NCBI GenBank assembly: GCA_035468285.1
Contig: DATISY010000077.1
Span: 1 to 23,751, forward strand
Direction of reading: 5' to 3'
Source: PALSA-555 sp035468285
GTDB lineage: Bacteria; Actinomycetota; Acidimicrobiia; IMCC26256; PALSA-555
DNA: 23,751 bases
The translations under genes and the position numbers were made by a program. Below the pieces are notes generated by a model. That model saw only the letters and a list, made by a program, of their open reading frames with translations. It was not told the origin of the DNA and did no database searches. Below are positions 7,146 through 13,450 of this stretch, in pieces (position 1 is the stretch's first letter; each line of letters starts with the position of its first letter).

Positions 7146-8516
7146 TTAGGCCAGGCGCGAGCTCAGCTCGGCGCGGGCCGCGGCGACCCAGTCGGTGCTC
7201 ACCGGCGGGACCCCGGTGAGGTCGACGTCGTAGAGGTGCGCCGCGTTCCCGCCGAGGATCTTGGCTTGCGCCGTGTCGCTCAGCGCGGGATAGCCGAACT
7301 GCTCCTGCATCCACTCGGGGATCTGGAACGCGCGGAACGCGTCGATCAGATGCTGCGGGGGCCCGTACCAGACCGAGTCGGTCCCCCAGAGGATGCGGTC
7401 TTCACCGACCGCGAGGAGCAGCTTGCCGAGCACGTGCGCCGCCTCTCGTGGCCGACGAAGCATGAGGAACCATGTCGAGCCGAGCTCCGCGTACACGTTC
7501 GCGCCGGGTGCGACGCCGGCGCCGGCGAGGCTGGTCACCAGCCGACTGACGCCTCGGTCGGGACCGTCGGTGTGCGCACCTTCTTCGTTCGGGTCGGGCT
7601 CGTAGCCCGAGTGGTAGACGACCAAGGTCACGTCGGGGAACGCCGCCGCGGCGGGCCCGATGTCGCGGGGCGAGGCGCTCGCCGGGGCGAGGTTCGCGAT
7701 CGGGCCCGCGATGCCCTTGTGGGCGCAGACGACGCGGGGGCCGAGGTCCCGCACCCGCTCCAGGAACGGCAGGCCCGTCTCCTCGTCGTCGAGGTACCAG
7801 CCCCGGCCGTCCCGGTCCTCGGGCGGCGACCAGAGCGTGTACACCTTCCACCCCGCCGGGGAGAGCCGGTCGCGCCAGTCGACCATGGCGTCGAGCTCGG
7901 CCGGGCCGAGGTTCGGGTGCACGATGGTGTGGGTGAGCACCCGCCGTGTCGCGGCGTACCGATCGACGATGGCACGAGCCGCAGCGATGTCATCGTTCGT
8001 GAGGACGTTGTCGGCGGCGCGACCCGGCGGTGACGTGAGGAGCGCCACCGCAGTCTCGCTGCCCCCGAACACGCACGTTGCCCATTCCGCTGCCGACAGC
8101 AGCGCCGGATCGATGCGGTCGCCCCATCGCTGCGGATCCACCATGCGCAAGAAGCCGAACAGGGCCTCCGCGCCGGTGGTCGCGGCGCGGCTCGGCCGGA
8201 CCAGATGGGTCTGCACGTCGATCACGGTGTCGGTGCCGCCGAGCGCGGCGTCGGCGGCGGAACGGTCCGTCTCGGCCACGGCCGGCACGGGGTAGAAACC
8301 GCCACCCGCGGCGGTGTCGATCGAGCGCAGCGTCGCCGCCGTGCCCCGGCGGTCGTGGAGGTACTGCTCCGGGCTCACTCCGAGCCGGGTGGCGATGGAG
8401 TCCGCGACCTCGCAGGCCCGTGCCGTGGCGCGCCGCTCGGCGGGCCGGGGAGCGACCGGTGCGTACTCGTCGGACGAGCGGGCAGCGAGGAGTGGGGGAA
8501 CGAGTCGTCGCGACAA
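7146..8516 (-). CDS. Amidohydrolase_2-family (ACMSD-like) metal-dependent hydrolase
   Basis: About 456 residues with the TIM-barrel amidohydrolase pattern. IDVQTHLVRP is at the first strand, followed by VCAHKGIAG, VVYHSGYEPD, and near the C-terminus WGTDSVWYGPP carrying the conserved Asp. This is the Amidohydrolase_2 group, which includes decarboxylases and lactone hydrolases; the substrate is unknown. The first metal motif reads QTH rather than HxH, so one ligand differs from the textbook set. The best available start is a TTG at 8516; no ATG or GTG is available in the first 40 codons and no strong ribosome site is seen, so the true N-terminus may differ. It lies 27 bp after the protease stop on the same strand and is probably co-transcribed with it. 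Confidence 0.8.
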   Translation of the reverse strand: MSRRLVPPLLAARSSDEYAPVAPRPAERRATARACEVADSIATRLGVSPEQYLHDRRGTAATLRSIDTAAGGGFYPVPAVAETDRSAADAALGGTDTVIDVQTHLVRPSRAATTGAEALFGFLRMVDPQRWGDRIDPALLSAAEWATCVFGGSETAVALLTSPPGRAADNVLTNDDIAAARAIVDRYAATRRVLTHTIVHPNLGPAELDAMVDWRDRLSPAGWKVYTLWSPPEDRDGRGWYLDDEETGLPFLERVRDLGPRVVCAHKGIAGPIANLAPASASPRDIGPAAAAFPDVTLVVYHSGYEPDPNEEGAHTDGPDRGVSRLVTSLAGAGVAPGANVYAELGSTWFLMLRRPREAAHVLGKLLLAVGEDRILWGTDSVWYGPPQHLIDAFRAFQIPEWMQEQFGYPALSDTAQAKILGGNAAHLYDVDLTGVPPVSTDWVAAARAELSSRLA

Positions 8517-8543
8517 CGTCGCGAACGGTAACTCGGGTTGAAC

Positions 8544-9770
8544 CTACGCGGCGGGTCCCGAGGTCAGCCGCGCGCTTGCGGAGTGCTGCTGGCCCGAGCT
8601 GTCGGTCCATTCGATGGTGACGGTGTCGCCCGGGTGCTTGCTGTGCACCAGCTGCGTCAAGGACGTCGCGGAGGTGACGGGCTGGCCGTCGAAGGAGGTG
8701 ATGGTGTCACCGGCTCCGATGCCGGCGCTCCGCGCCGGGCTGCCGCTGTTGACGCTCTGGATGACCGCCCCGGCACCACCACCGCCGCCGGTCCCGTTCC
8801 CGGTGTCGTCGGGCTGGAGCCGCACGCCGAGGAACGCGGTCGCGCCCAGGCGGACGTTGGTGCTCTCGTGGCCGTCCTGGATCTGCTGAACGATCGAATC
8901 GGCGGCGTTGATCGGGATCGCGAACCCGATGCTGCTGGATGCGGCGTCGAGGGAATCGGCGGACGCGGCGGTGTTCATCCCGATCACCTGACCGTTGGCG
9001 TCGATGAGCGGCCCCCCGGAGTTGCCCGGCTGCAGTGCGGCGTTGGTCTCGATCAGGCTGCTGAGCTGCTCGGCGTGCCCGAGGCCGTCGCGCACGGTGA
9101 TGGCCCGACCGAGGGCCGTGATGGTCCCCTCGGTGACCTTCGGAGGTCCAGGAAGGTTCAAGGCGTTCCCGATGGCGACGACAGGTTGGCCGACCGTGAC
9201 CCGAGAGGAGTTCCCGAGCTTGACCGTCGGGAGCCCGGAGACGCCCTCGAGCTGCAAGAGGGCCACGTCGTCCGCGGGGTCGGTGCCGAGCACCCGGGCC
9301 GGGTAGGTCTGTGTGTGGCTGCCGAACTTGGCGGTGATGCTGGTCGCGCCCTCGATGACGTGGTTGTTGGTGAGGACCTCACCGGAGGGGGTCACGACCA
9401 TGCCGGTCCCTGCGGCGGTCGCGCCGTCGAGCGACAGTGTCGAGGTGATGTCGACGATCGCGGGGTCGACGTCAGCGGCGATCGCCGTCGCGTTGAGCTG
9501 CTGCTGCGCAACTGGACGCGCCGGCGCGGACGAATGCGACGAGGGCCCGAGATTCGACGCGACGGCGACGCCGAGCCCGAGCGCCACGACGAGCGCAACG
9601 AACGCGGCGACGCTCCCAAACTTCCGTCGGGACTGCCGGCGCCGGCGCCGGGTCGGGCCGGTCGGCGCGGGTGGACCGTGGGGAGCGGTCCCGTCAGCGT
9701 TCCAGCTCCATCCGGCCGCGGCGGCCGGTGGAACCCGGTCCGGGTCGTCGTCCCAGGTGCTCATGTCCAT
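8544..9770 (-). CDS. HtrA/DegP-like membrane-anchored serine protease with PDZ domain
   Basis: An envelope quality-control protease of 408 residues. A disordered Pro/Asp-rich cytoplasmic tail (1-40) and an Arg-rich stretch (41-50) precede one membrane helix at about 52-72. The chymotrypsin-fold domain carries the triad His137 (TNNHVI), Asp168 (ADDVALLQL) and Ser251 (QPGNSGGPL). A single PDZ domain spans about 310-400 (FLGVRL, SPARSAGIGAGDTITSFDG), with a Gly-rich loop at 326-333. The layout matches the actinobacterial PepD/HtrA group. ATG 9770 and ATG 9764 are both possible; the GAGGGG upstream is better spaced for 9764. Upstream lies an 11-bp-spaced CTGAGA repeat that looks like a two-component operator. 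The following amidohydrolase is probably in the same transcript. Confidence 0.94.
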   Translation of the reverse strand: MDMSTWDDDPDRVPPAAAAGWSWNADGTAPHGPPAPTGPTRRRRRQSRRKFGSVAAFVALVVALGLGVAVASNLGPSSHSSAPARPVAQQQLNATAIAADVDPAIVDITSTLSLDGATAAGTGMVVTPSGEVLTNNHVIEGATSITAKFGSHTQTYPARVLGTDPADDVALLQLEGVSGLPTVKLGNSSRVTVGQPVVAIGNALNLPGPPKVTEGTITALGRAITVRDGLGHAEQLSSLIETNAALQPGNSGGPLIDANGQVIGMNTAASADSLDAASSSIGFAIPINAADSIVQQIQDGHESTNVRLGATAFLGVRLQPDDTGNGTGGGGGAGAVIQSVNSGSPARSAGIGAGDTITSFDGQPVTSATSLTQLVHSKHPGDTVTIEWTDSSGQQHSASARLTSGPAA

Positions 9771-9842
9771 GCCCCCTCAGAACGACTCGGGCGTCGGGTT
9801 TAGTTCCGGCTGGCGGGTGGACCCCAATGATCGTCACCTCGG

Positions 9843-9859
9843 CTGAGAGGCACCTGAGA
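9843..9859. promoter_or_regulatory. Tandem CTGAGA direct repeat (11-bp period), candidate response-regulator operator
   Basis: CTGAGA occurs at 9843-9848 and again at 9854-9859, exactly one helical turn apart (read as TCTCAG-N5-TCTCAG on the protease strand). OmpR/PhoB-family response regulators bind tandem half-sites with this spacing. It is about 73-90 nt upstream of the HtrA-like protease start, a suitable promoter position. Confidence 0.45.
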
Positions 9860-10035
9860 TCCGCCACCATGGGTAGCGCACGTCGCGCGCCCAGTCTCAC
9901 CCACCGGGCATCTCGAACCGGCAACCGCAACCTGGCGAACGGGTGAACAGGCGACCACGACTCGGTCGGACCGTCCGGTCGGGCGCGCACCACCGTATGG
10001 GCTGATGGATGCTGGTGGCCCGATTTGGGCTGTTC

Positions 10036-10041
10036 CATACT
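10036..10041 (+). promoter_or_regulatory. Weak -10-like CATACT before the small membrane protein
   Basis: CATACT ends 8 nt before the GTG at 10050, the same geometry as the leaderless starts elsewhere in the window. The first base departs from TANNNT. A GAGGG also lies 4 nt before the GTG, so leadered initiation is equally possible. Confidence 0.3.
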
Positions 10042-10049
10042 GAGGGCTC

Positions 10050-10265
10050 GTGGATGGCGCCGGGCTGGTCCAGTGGATGGCGATCGGGCTGTCGTTCGTC
10101 GCGGTCATCGTGATCCTGCGATACGCCCGCCAACCCCGGTGTCCGGTGTGCTCTCGGCGCCACCTTCGCCGAGACGCCAGCAACCCTCCCACCGAGGCGG
10201 TGCTCCTCGCGGTCGAGGTCCCCGAGAGCACCGACGGGACCGTCATCAGCTGGAAAGCCGAGTAG
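10050..10265 (+). CDS. Small single-pass membrane protein with CPVC motif
   Basis: A 71-residue protein not recognised as a named family. A hydrophobic helix at about 8-24 (QWMAIGLSFVAVIVILRYA) is followed by RQPRCPVCSRRH. Its CPVC at 31-34 resembles half of a zinc ribbon or a thioredoxin-like CxxC, but there is no second pair. A polar tail of 35 residues has beta-strand character. The GTG start is supported by a GAGGG 4 nt upstream and by the lack of any overlap with its neighbours. It is divergent from the protease and 74 bp ahead of an SDR gene. Codon use is normal for the window, so it is probably real though short. Confidence 0.55.
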   Translation: MDGAGLVQWMAIGLSFVAVIVILRYARQPRCPVCSRRHLRRDASNPPTEAVLLAVEVPESTDGTVISWKAE

Positions 10266-10339
10266 CGACTCCCCGCTCGGCGCCGCGCCAGGTCCCGGTG
10301 GCCGCGAAGATGGAGCGAGTCCCCAACCAAGGAGTGGCG

Positions 10340-11107
10340 ATGTTCAACGTGTCGGGCGCGGTCGCGGTCGTCACCGGCGCCTCGTCAGGCATCGGGCGGC
10401 GCGTCGCCGTCGAGCTGGCTCAACACGGCGCCACCGTGGTGCCGCTCGCGAGACGCGAGGACCGGCTCGCGACCCTGACCACTGAGCTGCAGCAGTCCGC
10501 TCCCGACTCGCATTACGTCACGTGCGACGTCAGCGACACCACCCTGTTCGCGGACACGCTGGGCGGCGTCGAGCAACGCCACGGCCGGATCGACATCCTC
10601 ATCAACAACGCTGCCATCCCCGAACCTGACGGCGACGACCTCGCCCGGTACCGGACGGTGATGGAGACGAACTACTTCGCGGTCGTCGCGGGCACGTTGA
10701 CTGTCCTGCCCGGCATGCGGGCCCGCCGCCGAGGTGCGATCGTGAACGTCTCGTCGGACACCGCCCGGGCCCCCACGCCGGGGGAGGCGGGGTATGCGGC
10801 GTCGAAGGCGGCGGTCAGCGCCTTCACGGAGGCGTTGTCCTATGACGTCGAGCCCGATGGGGTCTTCCTCCATGTCCTGTACCCCGGCTGGGTGCCGACG
10901 GAGATGACCCAGACCGACACCGACGACGCCCACCTGCCACCCAAGATGGTGCGCCGGAGCCCCGAACAGGTCGCCCGGCTCGTGGTCGCTGGCCTCGGAG
11001 CCCGACGGGTCGAGCTCGACGCGACCAAGCTGGCTCGTATCGCCCCGGTCGCACGCACCTTCTTCCCGGCCGCATACCGGCGAGGCATCCGGGCGTCACT
11101 CCGCTGA
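10340..11107 (+). CDS. Short-chain dehydrogenase/reductase (SDR)
   Basis: A complete classical SDR of 255 residues. The cofactor loop TGASSGIG is at 12-19, NNA at 89-91, catalytic Ser139 in NVSSD, and YxxxK at Tyr152/Lys156 (YAASK). Arg39 in LARRED, after the second strand, favours NADP(H), though this is weak evidence. It ends in a basic C-terminal helix (FFPAAYRRGIRASLR). The ATG at 10340 follows AAGGAG with a 5-nt spacer, so the start is firm. It is not closely similar in text to the SDR at the left edge, which has a longer C-terminus. Substrate unknown. Its stop faces a minus-strand lipoprotein gene across a GC-rich hairpin. Confidence 0.92.
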   Translation: MFNVSGAVAVVTGASSGIGRRVAVELAQHGATVVPLARREDRLATLTTELQQSAPDSHYVTCDVSDTTLFADTLGGVEQRHGRIDILINNAAIPEPDGDDLARYRTVMETNYFAVVAGTLTVLPGMRARRRGAIVNVSSDTARAPTPGEAGYAASKAAVSAFTEALSYDVEPDGVFLHVLYPGWVPTEMTQTDTDDAHLPPKMVRRSPEQVARLVVAGLGARRVELDATKLARIAPVARTFFPAAYRRGIRASLR

Positions 11108-11113
11108 CCCGGT

Positions 11114-11130
11114 CCGGGCCGGCCGCCCGG
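11114..11130. terminator. Candidate bidirectional hairpin between convergent genes
   Basis: CCGGGC (11114-11119) and GCCCGG (11125-11130) form a perfect 6-bp all-GC stem with a 5-nt loop in the 33-bp gap between the SDR and lipoprotein stops. A symmetrical stem can serve both strands. There is no T-run on either side, so it would be a GC-only terminator. Confidence 0.4.
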
Positions 11131-11140
11131 CAGTGGCCGC

Positions 11141-11542
11141 TCAGTCGCCGCCGCCTTTTCTGCCCCCGTGACCCTTCGGACGGTCCGGGTCGGCGGGGAT
11201 GGGGGTCGTCGTCGTCGTGGTCGTGGTGGTCGTGGTCGGCATCCGCCCGAGCTGGGCCTCCACGTCGACGGCGGCGCCGAGGATCGCGGCGGCGCGGCCG
11301 CTGCTCACTTGGCCCTTCTGTCGCAGCTGCGCCACCGTGGACTCCAAGGTCGCGAGCGCCTGGAGCGCCTGGCTCCGGTCACCCCCCGCGATGGCGGCTC
11401 GGACGGCTTCGGCGTCCACGCGGAGCTGGCTGGCCGCTCCCGGGGTCATGGCGAGCGGCGCGGCGCCCCCGCCGCCGCAACCGGCGAGGAGGCACACCGT
11501 CGCCAGCCCGATGAGCCCGATGCGGACCCCGGGTCGCCTCAT
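11141..11542 (-). CDS. Small helical lipoprotein with poly-Thr tract, kinase partner candidate
   Basis: A 133-residue exported lipoprotein, family not recognised. The signal ends in LLAGC, giving a lipidated Cys followed by a Gly-rich linker. Residues about 38-100 are an Ala/Leu-rich helical domain with heptad-like spacing (LRVDAEAVRAAIAGGD... then ALATLESTVAQLRQKG) that could form a helical hairpin. Then come eleven consecutive Thr residues, a short Pro/Asp segment, and a basic Gly/Lys/Arg tail that may contact the cell wall. Its ATG overlaps the kinase stop as ATGA, so it is translated after the kinase. It could be a ligand, substrate or sensor partner of the kinase, but this is inferred from position only. 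Confidence 0.75.
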   Translation of the reverse strand: MRRPGVRIGLIGLATVCLLAGCGGGGAAPLAMTPGAASQLRVDAEAVRAAIAGGDRSQALQALATLESTVAQLRQKGQVSSGRAAAILGAAVDVEAQLGRMPTTTTTTTTTTTPIPADPDRPKGHGGRKGGGD

Positions 11543-12693
11543 GGCCGGACCGTCTGATCGAGTCGTTGGAGCGCGGTGGCGAGCGGCGCGGGCAGCGCCG
11601 GCCCCGTGACCGGCGACGCCGGAGTGGTGAGCGCGGTGGCTCCCGTCGTCGGCGTCGACGGCGGGCTCGCTTGGTGCTGCGTGGCCAGGACGAGCACCGC
11701 CGCGACCGCCGCGACGGCGGCGATGGCGAACGCCGCCCATCCCCACCGGACGGACGGACGACGCGCCGGGATGGGGCGCCGGGCGAGGGTCCGCGTGCGG
11801 TCCCGCCCGGGGCTGCGTCGGCCGGGAGGCTCGATCGGTTCGGTGACGGGCTCAATCGACTCCGTCGCGGCGGACCCGACGTCGGGGCGCAGCGCGGCGC
11901 GCATCGCCGCCGCGTCGACGAACCGGCGACGAGGGTCACGCCGCATCGCCCGCTCGACGACGGCGATCAGCGCCGGGTCGAGATCGGGACGGAGCTCGCT
12001 GAGCGGCGTCGGGTCCCCGACCCGGATGGCGTGCAGCGCTGCCGGGGTATCGCCGGCGAAGGGCCGGCTGCCTGACAGCGCCTCGTAGAGCACCACGCCG
12101 ACGGAGTACAGGTCGGCGCGCGGCGTCGCCGCGCGCCCGCTGAGCCGTTCCGGGGCGAGATATGCCGGGGTCCCGGGCACGAGGCCGGTCGTGGTCAGGT
12201 CGGCTGCCGCCTCGAGGCTCTTGGCGATCCCGAAGTCGGCGAGCTTCCAGCTGGTCGGTCCCGCGCGTAGGACGTTGCCGGGCTTGATGTCGCGATGCAC
12301 GATCCCGGCGTGGTGCGCGGCGGTCAGCGCCGCGAGAAGCTGGTCGGCGATCGCGCGGGCCTGGGCGGCGTCGAGGGGTCCGCGGCGCAGCTCGTCGCGC
12401 AGGGTCTCGCCCGAGAGGAGCTCCATCACGATGTAGGGCTGGCCAGCGCCCTCGCCGGTGTCGAAGATCGCAACCACGTGGGGGTCGACGAGCTGGGCCG
12501 CGGCGGACCCCTCACCTTCGAACCGTCGTCGGGCCTCGTCCACTTGGGCCATGTCCCGCCGCAGCAGCTTGACCGCGACGGGCCGGTCGAGGCGCAGGTC
12601 GTGGGCCGCCCAGACGTCGCCCATGCCGCCGCGGCCGATCGGCCGGTCGAGCCGGTACCGGCCCGCGAGGCAGCGCGGCTCAGAATCGAGCAT
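11539..12693 (-). CDS. Transmembrane Ser/Thr protein kinase (PknB-type)
   Basis: A eukaryotic-like Hanks kinase of 384 residues. The glycine loop GRGGMG is at 20-25, catalytic Lys42 in AVKLL, HRDIKPGN at 133-140 with catalytic Asp135, DFG at 153-155, and the activation segment runs to GTPAYLAPE (174-182). A disordered juxtamembrane stretch rich in Glu/Pro then Arg (about 275-315) leads to one membrane helix at 318-338. The outside part is only about 45 residues, Pro/Thr-rich, ending LPAPLATALQRLDQTVRP. It lacks PASTA repeats, so it is not a muropeptide-sensing PknB in the usual sense. The start ATG at 12693 has no strong ribosome site. The overlapping downstream lipoprotein gene is a likely partner. 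Confidence 0.93.
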   Translation of the reverse strand: MLDSEPRCLAGRYRLDRPIGRGGMGDVWAAHDLRLDRPVAVKLLRRDMAQVDEARRRFEGEGSAAAQLVDPHVVAIFDTGEGAGQPYIVMELLSGETLRDELRRGPLDAAQARAIADQLLAALTAAHHAGIVHRDIKPGNVLRAGPTSWKLADFGIAKSLEAAADLTTTGLVPGTPAYLAPERLSGRAATPRADLYSVGVVLYEALSGSRPFAGDTPAALHAIRVGDPTPLSELRPDLDPALIAVVERAMRRDPRRRFVDAAAMRAALRPDVGSAATESIEPVTEPIEPPGRRSPGRDRTRTLARRPIPARRPSVRWGWAAFAIAAVAAVAAVLVLATQHQASPPSTPTTGATALTTPASPVTGPALPAPLATALQRLDQTVRP

Positions 12694-12771
12694 GGGTCGA
12701 GGCGTTCCCCGAACGGGTCCAGATCATGCGACGGTTGGAGCCGGGACCCGACGGCCCGCCGGGCTCGGCTC

Positions 12772-12777
12772 TACATT
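12772..12777 (+). promoter_or_regulatory. -10-like TACATT of a probable leaderless start
   Basis: TACATT ends 6 nt before an ATG at 12784 that opens a 23-codon ORF. The spacing equals that of other leaderless candidates here. It lies in the 90-bp divergent spacer with the kinase. No -35 is evident. Confidence 0.4.
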
Positions 12778-12783
12778 CGGGCC

Positions 12784-12855
12784 ATGGGCAGGTCCACGAC
12801 GAGCGCTCCTCGGCGGGACGGGCCGGACCGGCGATCCCGCCTCGACGGCGTGTGA
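12784..12855 (+). CDS. Possible 23-residue leader ORF
   Basis: A short ORF (MGRSTTSAPRRDGP... ending LDGV) of 23 residues, Arg-rich and with no known motif. Its TGA stop shares an A with the ATG of the next gene (TGATG), the classic termination-reinitiation junction. A -10-like TACATT lies 6 nt before its ATG. It may be a leader peptide that feeds ribosomes to the next gene, or just chance. Composition alone does not prove it is translated. Confidence 0.35.
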   Translation: MGRSTTSAPRRDGPDRRSRLDGV

Positions 12856-13436
12856 TGGACGCGCTCGGCGCCTACGAACAGACGCTCGTGTGGACGGGGC
12901 AACGGGTCGCCGGTGTCCGCGGCGACAACCTCGACGCGGTCACCCCCTGTCGGGACTGGACGGTCCGCGCCCTCGTCGCGCACATCGTCGCCGGGATCTG
13001 GTACTTCAAGGCGCTCGCCGCCGGCGAAGGGCTCGACCAGCTCCAACGCGAGCTCTCCGACCTGATCGGCGACGACCCGTTCGCGTCCTATGACCGCGCC
13101 GCGCGGTCCGCGCTCGACGCCTGGCGAGGGACCGGCGCACTCGACCGGACGTGCTCGATGCCGCTCGGCGACCGGCCTGGGCGTGACGTCCTCGCGATCC
13201 ACCAAGCCGACCTGCTGATCCACGGGTGGGACGTCGCCGAGGCCACCCACCAGGACGCCGCCATTCCCGGGGATCTGGCGGAGTTCGCGCTCGGGACGGA
13301 ACGCTCGTTCATCCAGGCCGAGATGCGCGGACCCGGTCGTGCCTACGCCGAGATCCGCACCGATTCCGAGATCACCGGGCCCCAAGATCGTCTGCTCGCG
13401 TTCGTCGGTCGGTCATCCGCCTGGCGCGGTGTCTGA
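12855..13436 (+). CDS. TIGR03086/MDMPI-like DinB-fold metal-binding protein
   Basis: A 193-residue protein of the mycothiol-dependent maleylpyruvate isomerase N-terminal (DinB-like four-helix) superfamily. The family opening is seen as TPCRDWTVRALVAHIVAG with metal-ligand candidate His43. The second motif is QADLLIHGWDVAEA, with Asp119 and His123 in the place of the Glu-x3-His pair of MDMPI. CRDW and HGWD are the hallmarks of this actinobacterial family, whose members are presumed mycothiol-dependent transferases or isomerases. The true reaction is unknown. ATG 12855 overlaps the stop of an upstream 23-codon ORF; GTG 12852 is an in-frame alternative. It converges on the beta-propeller lipoprotein with 14 bp between them. 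Confidence 0.85.
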   Translation: MDALGAYEQTLVWTGQRVAGVRGDNLDAVTPCRDWTVRALVAHIVAGIWYFKALAAGEGLDQLQRELSDLIGDDPFASYDRAARSALDAWRGTGALDRTCSMPLGDRPGRDVLAIHQADLLIHGWDVAEATHQDAAIPGDLAEFALGTERSFIQAEMRGPGRAYAEIRTDSEITGPQDRLLAFVGRSSAWRGV

Positions 13437-13450
13437 TGACCGTCTCGCGT

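Noticed and set aside
8538..9803. 421-residue plus-strand open frame
   Set aside because: It is the mirror of the HtrA-like protease, which carries a full catalytic triad and PDZ domain. The mirror is Gly/Arg/Asp-rich without domains.
9825..9890. TPP riboswitch suggested by CTGAGA and ACCTGAG strings
   Set aside because: The two strings are too close together, the other conserved TPP elements are missing, and no thiamine gene follows. The strings are better read as an 11-bp direct repeat.
11199..11609. Poly-Val plus-strand frame
   Set aside because: It is the reverse of the Thr-tract codons of the lipoprotein and the end of the kinase gene.
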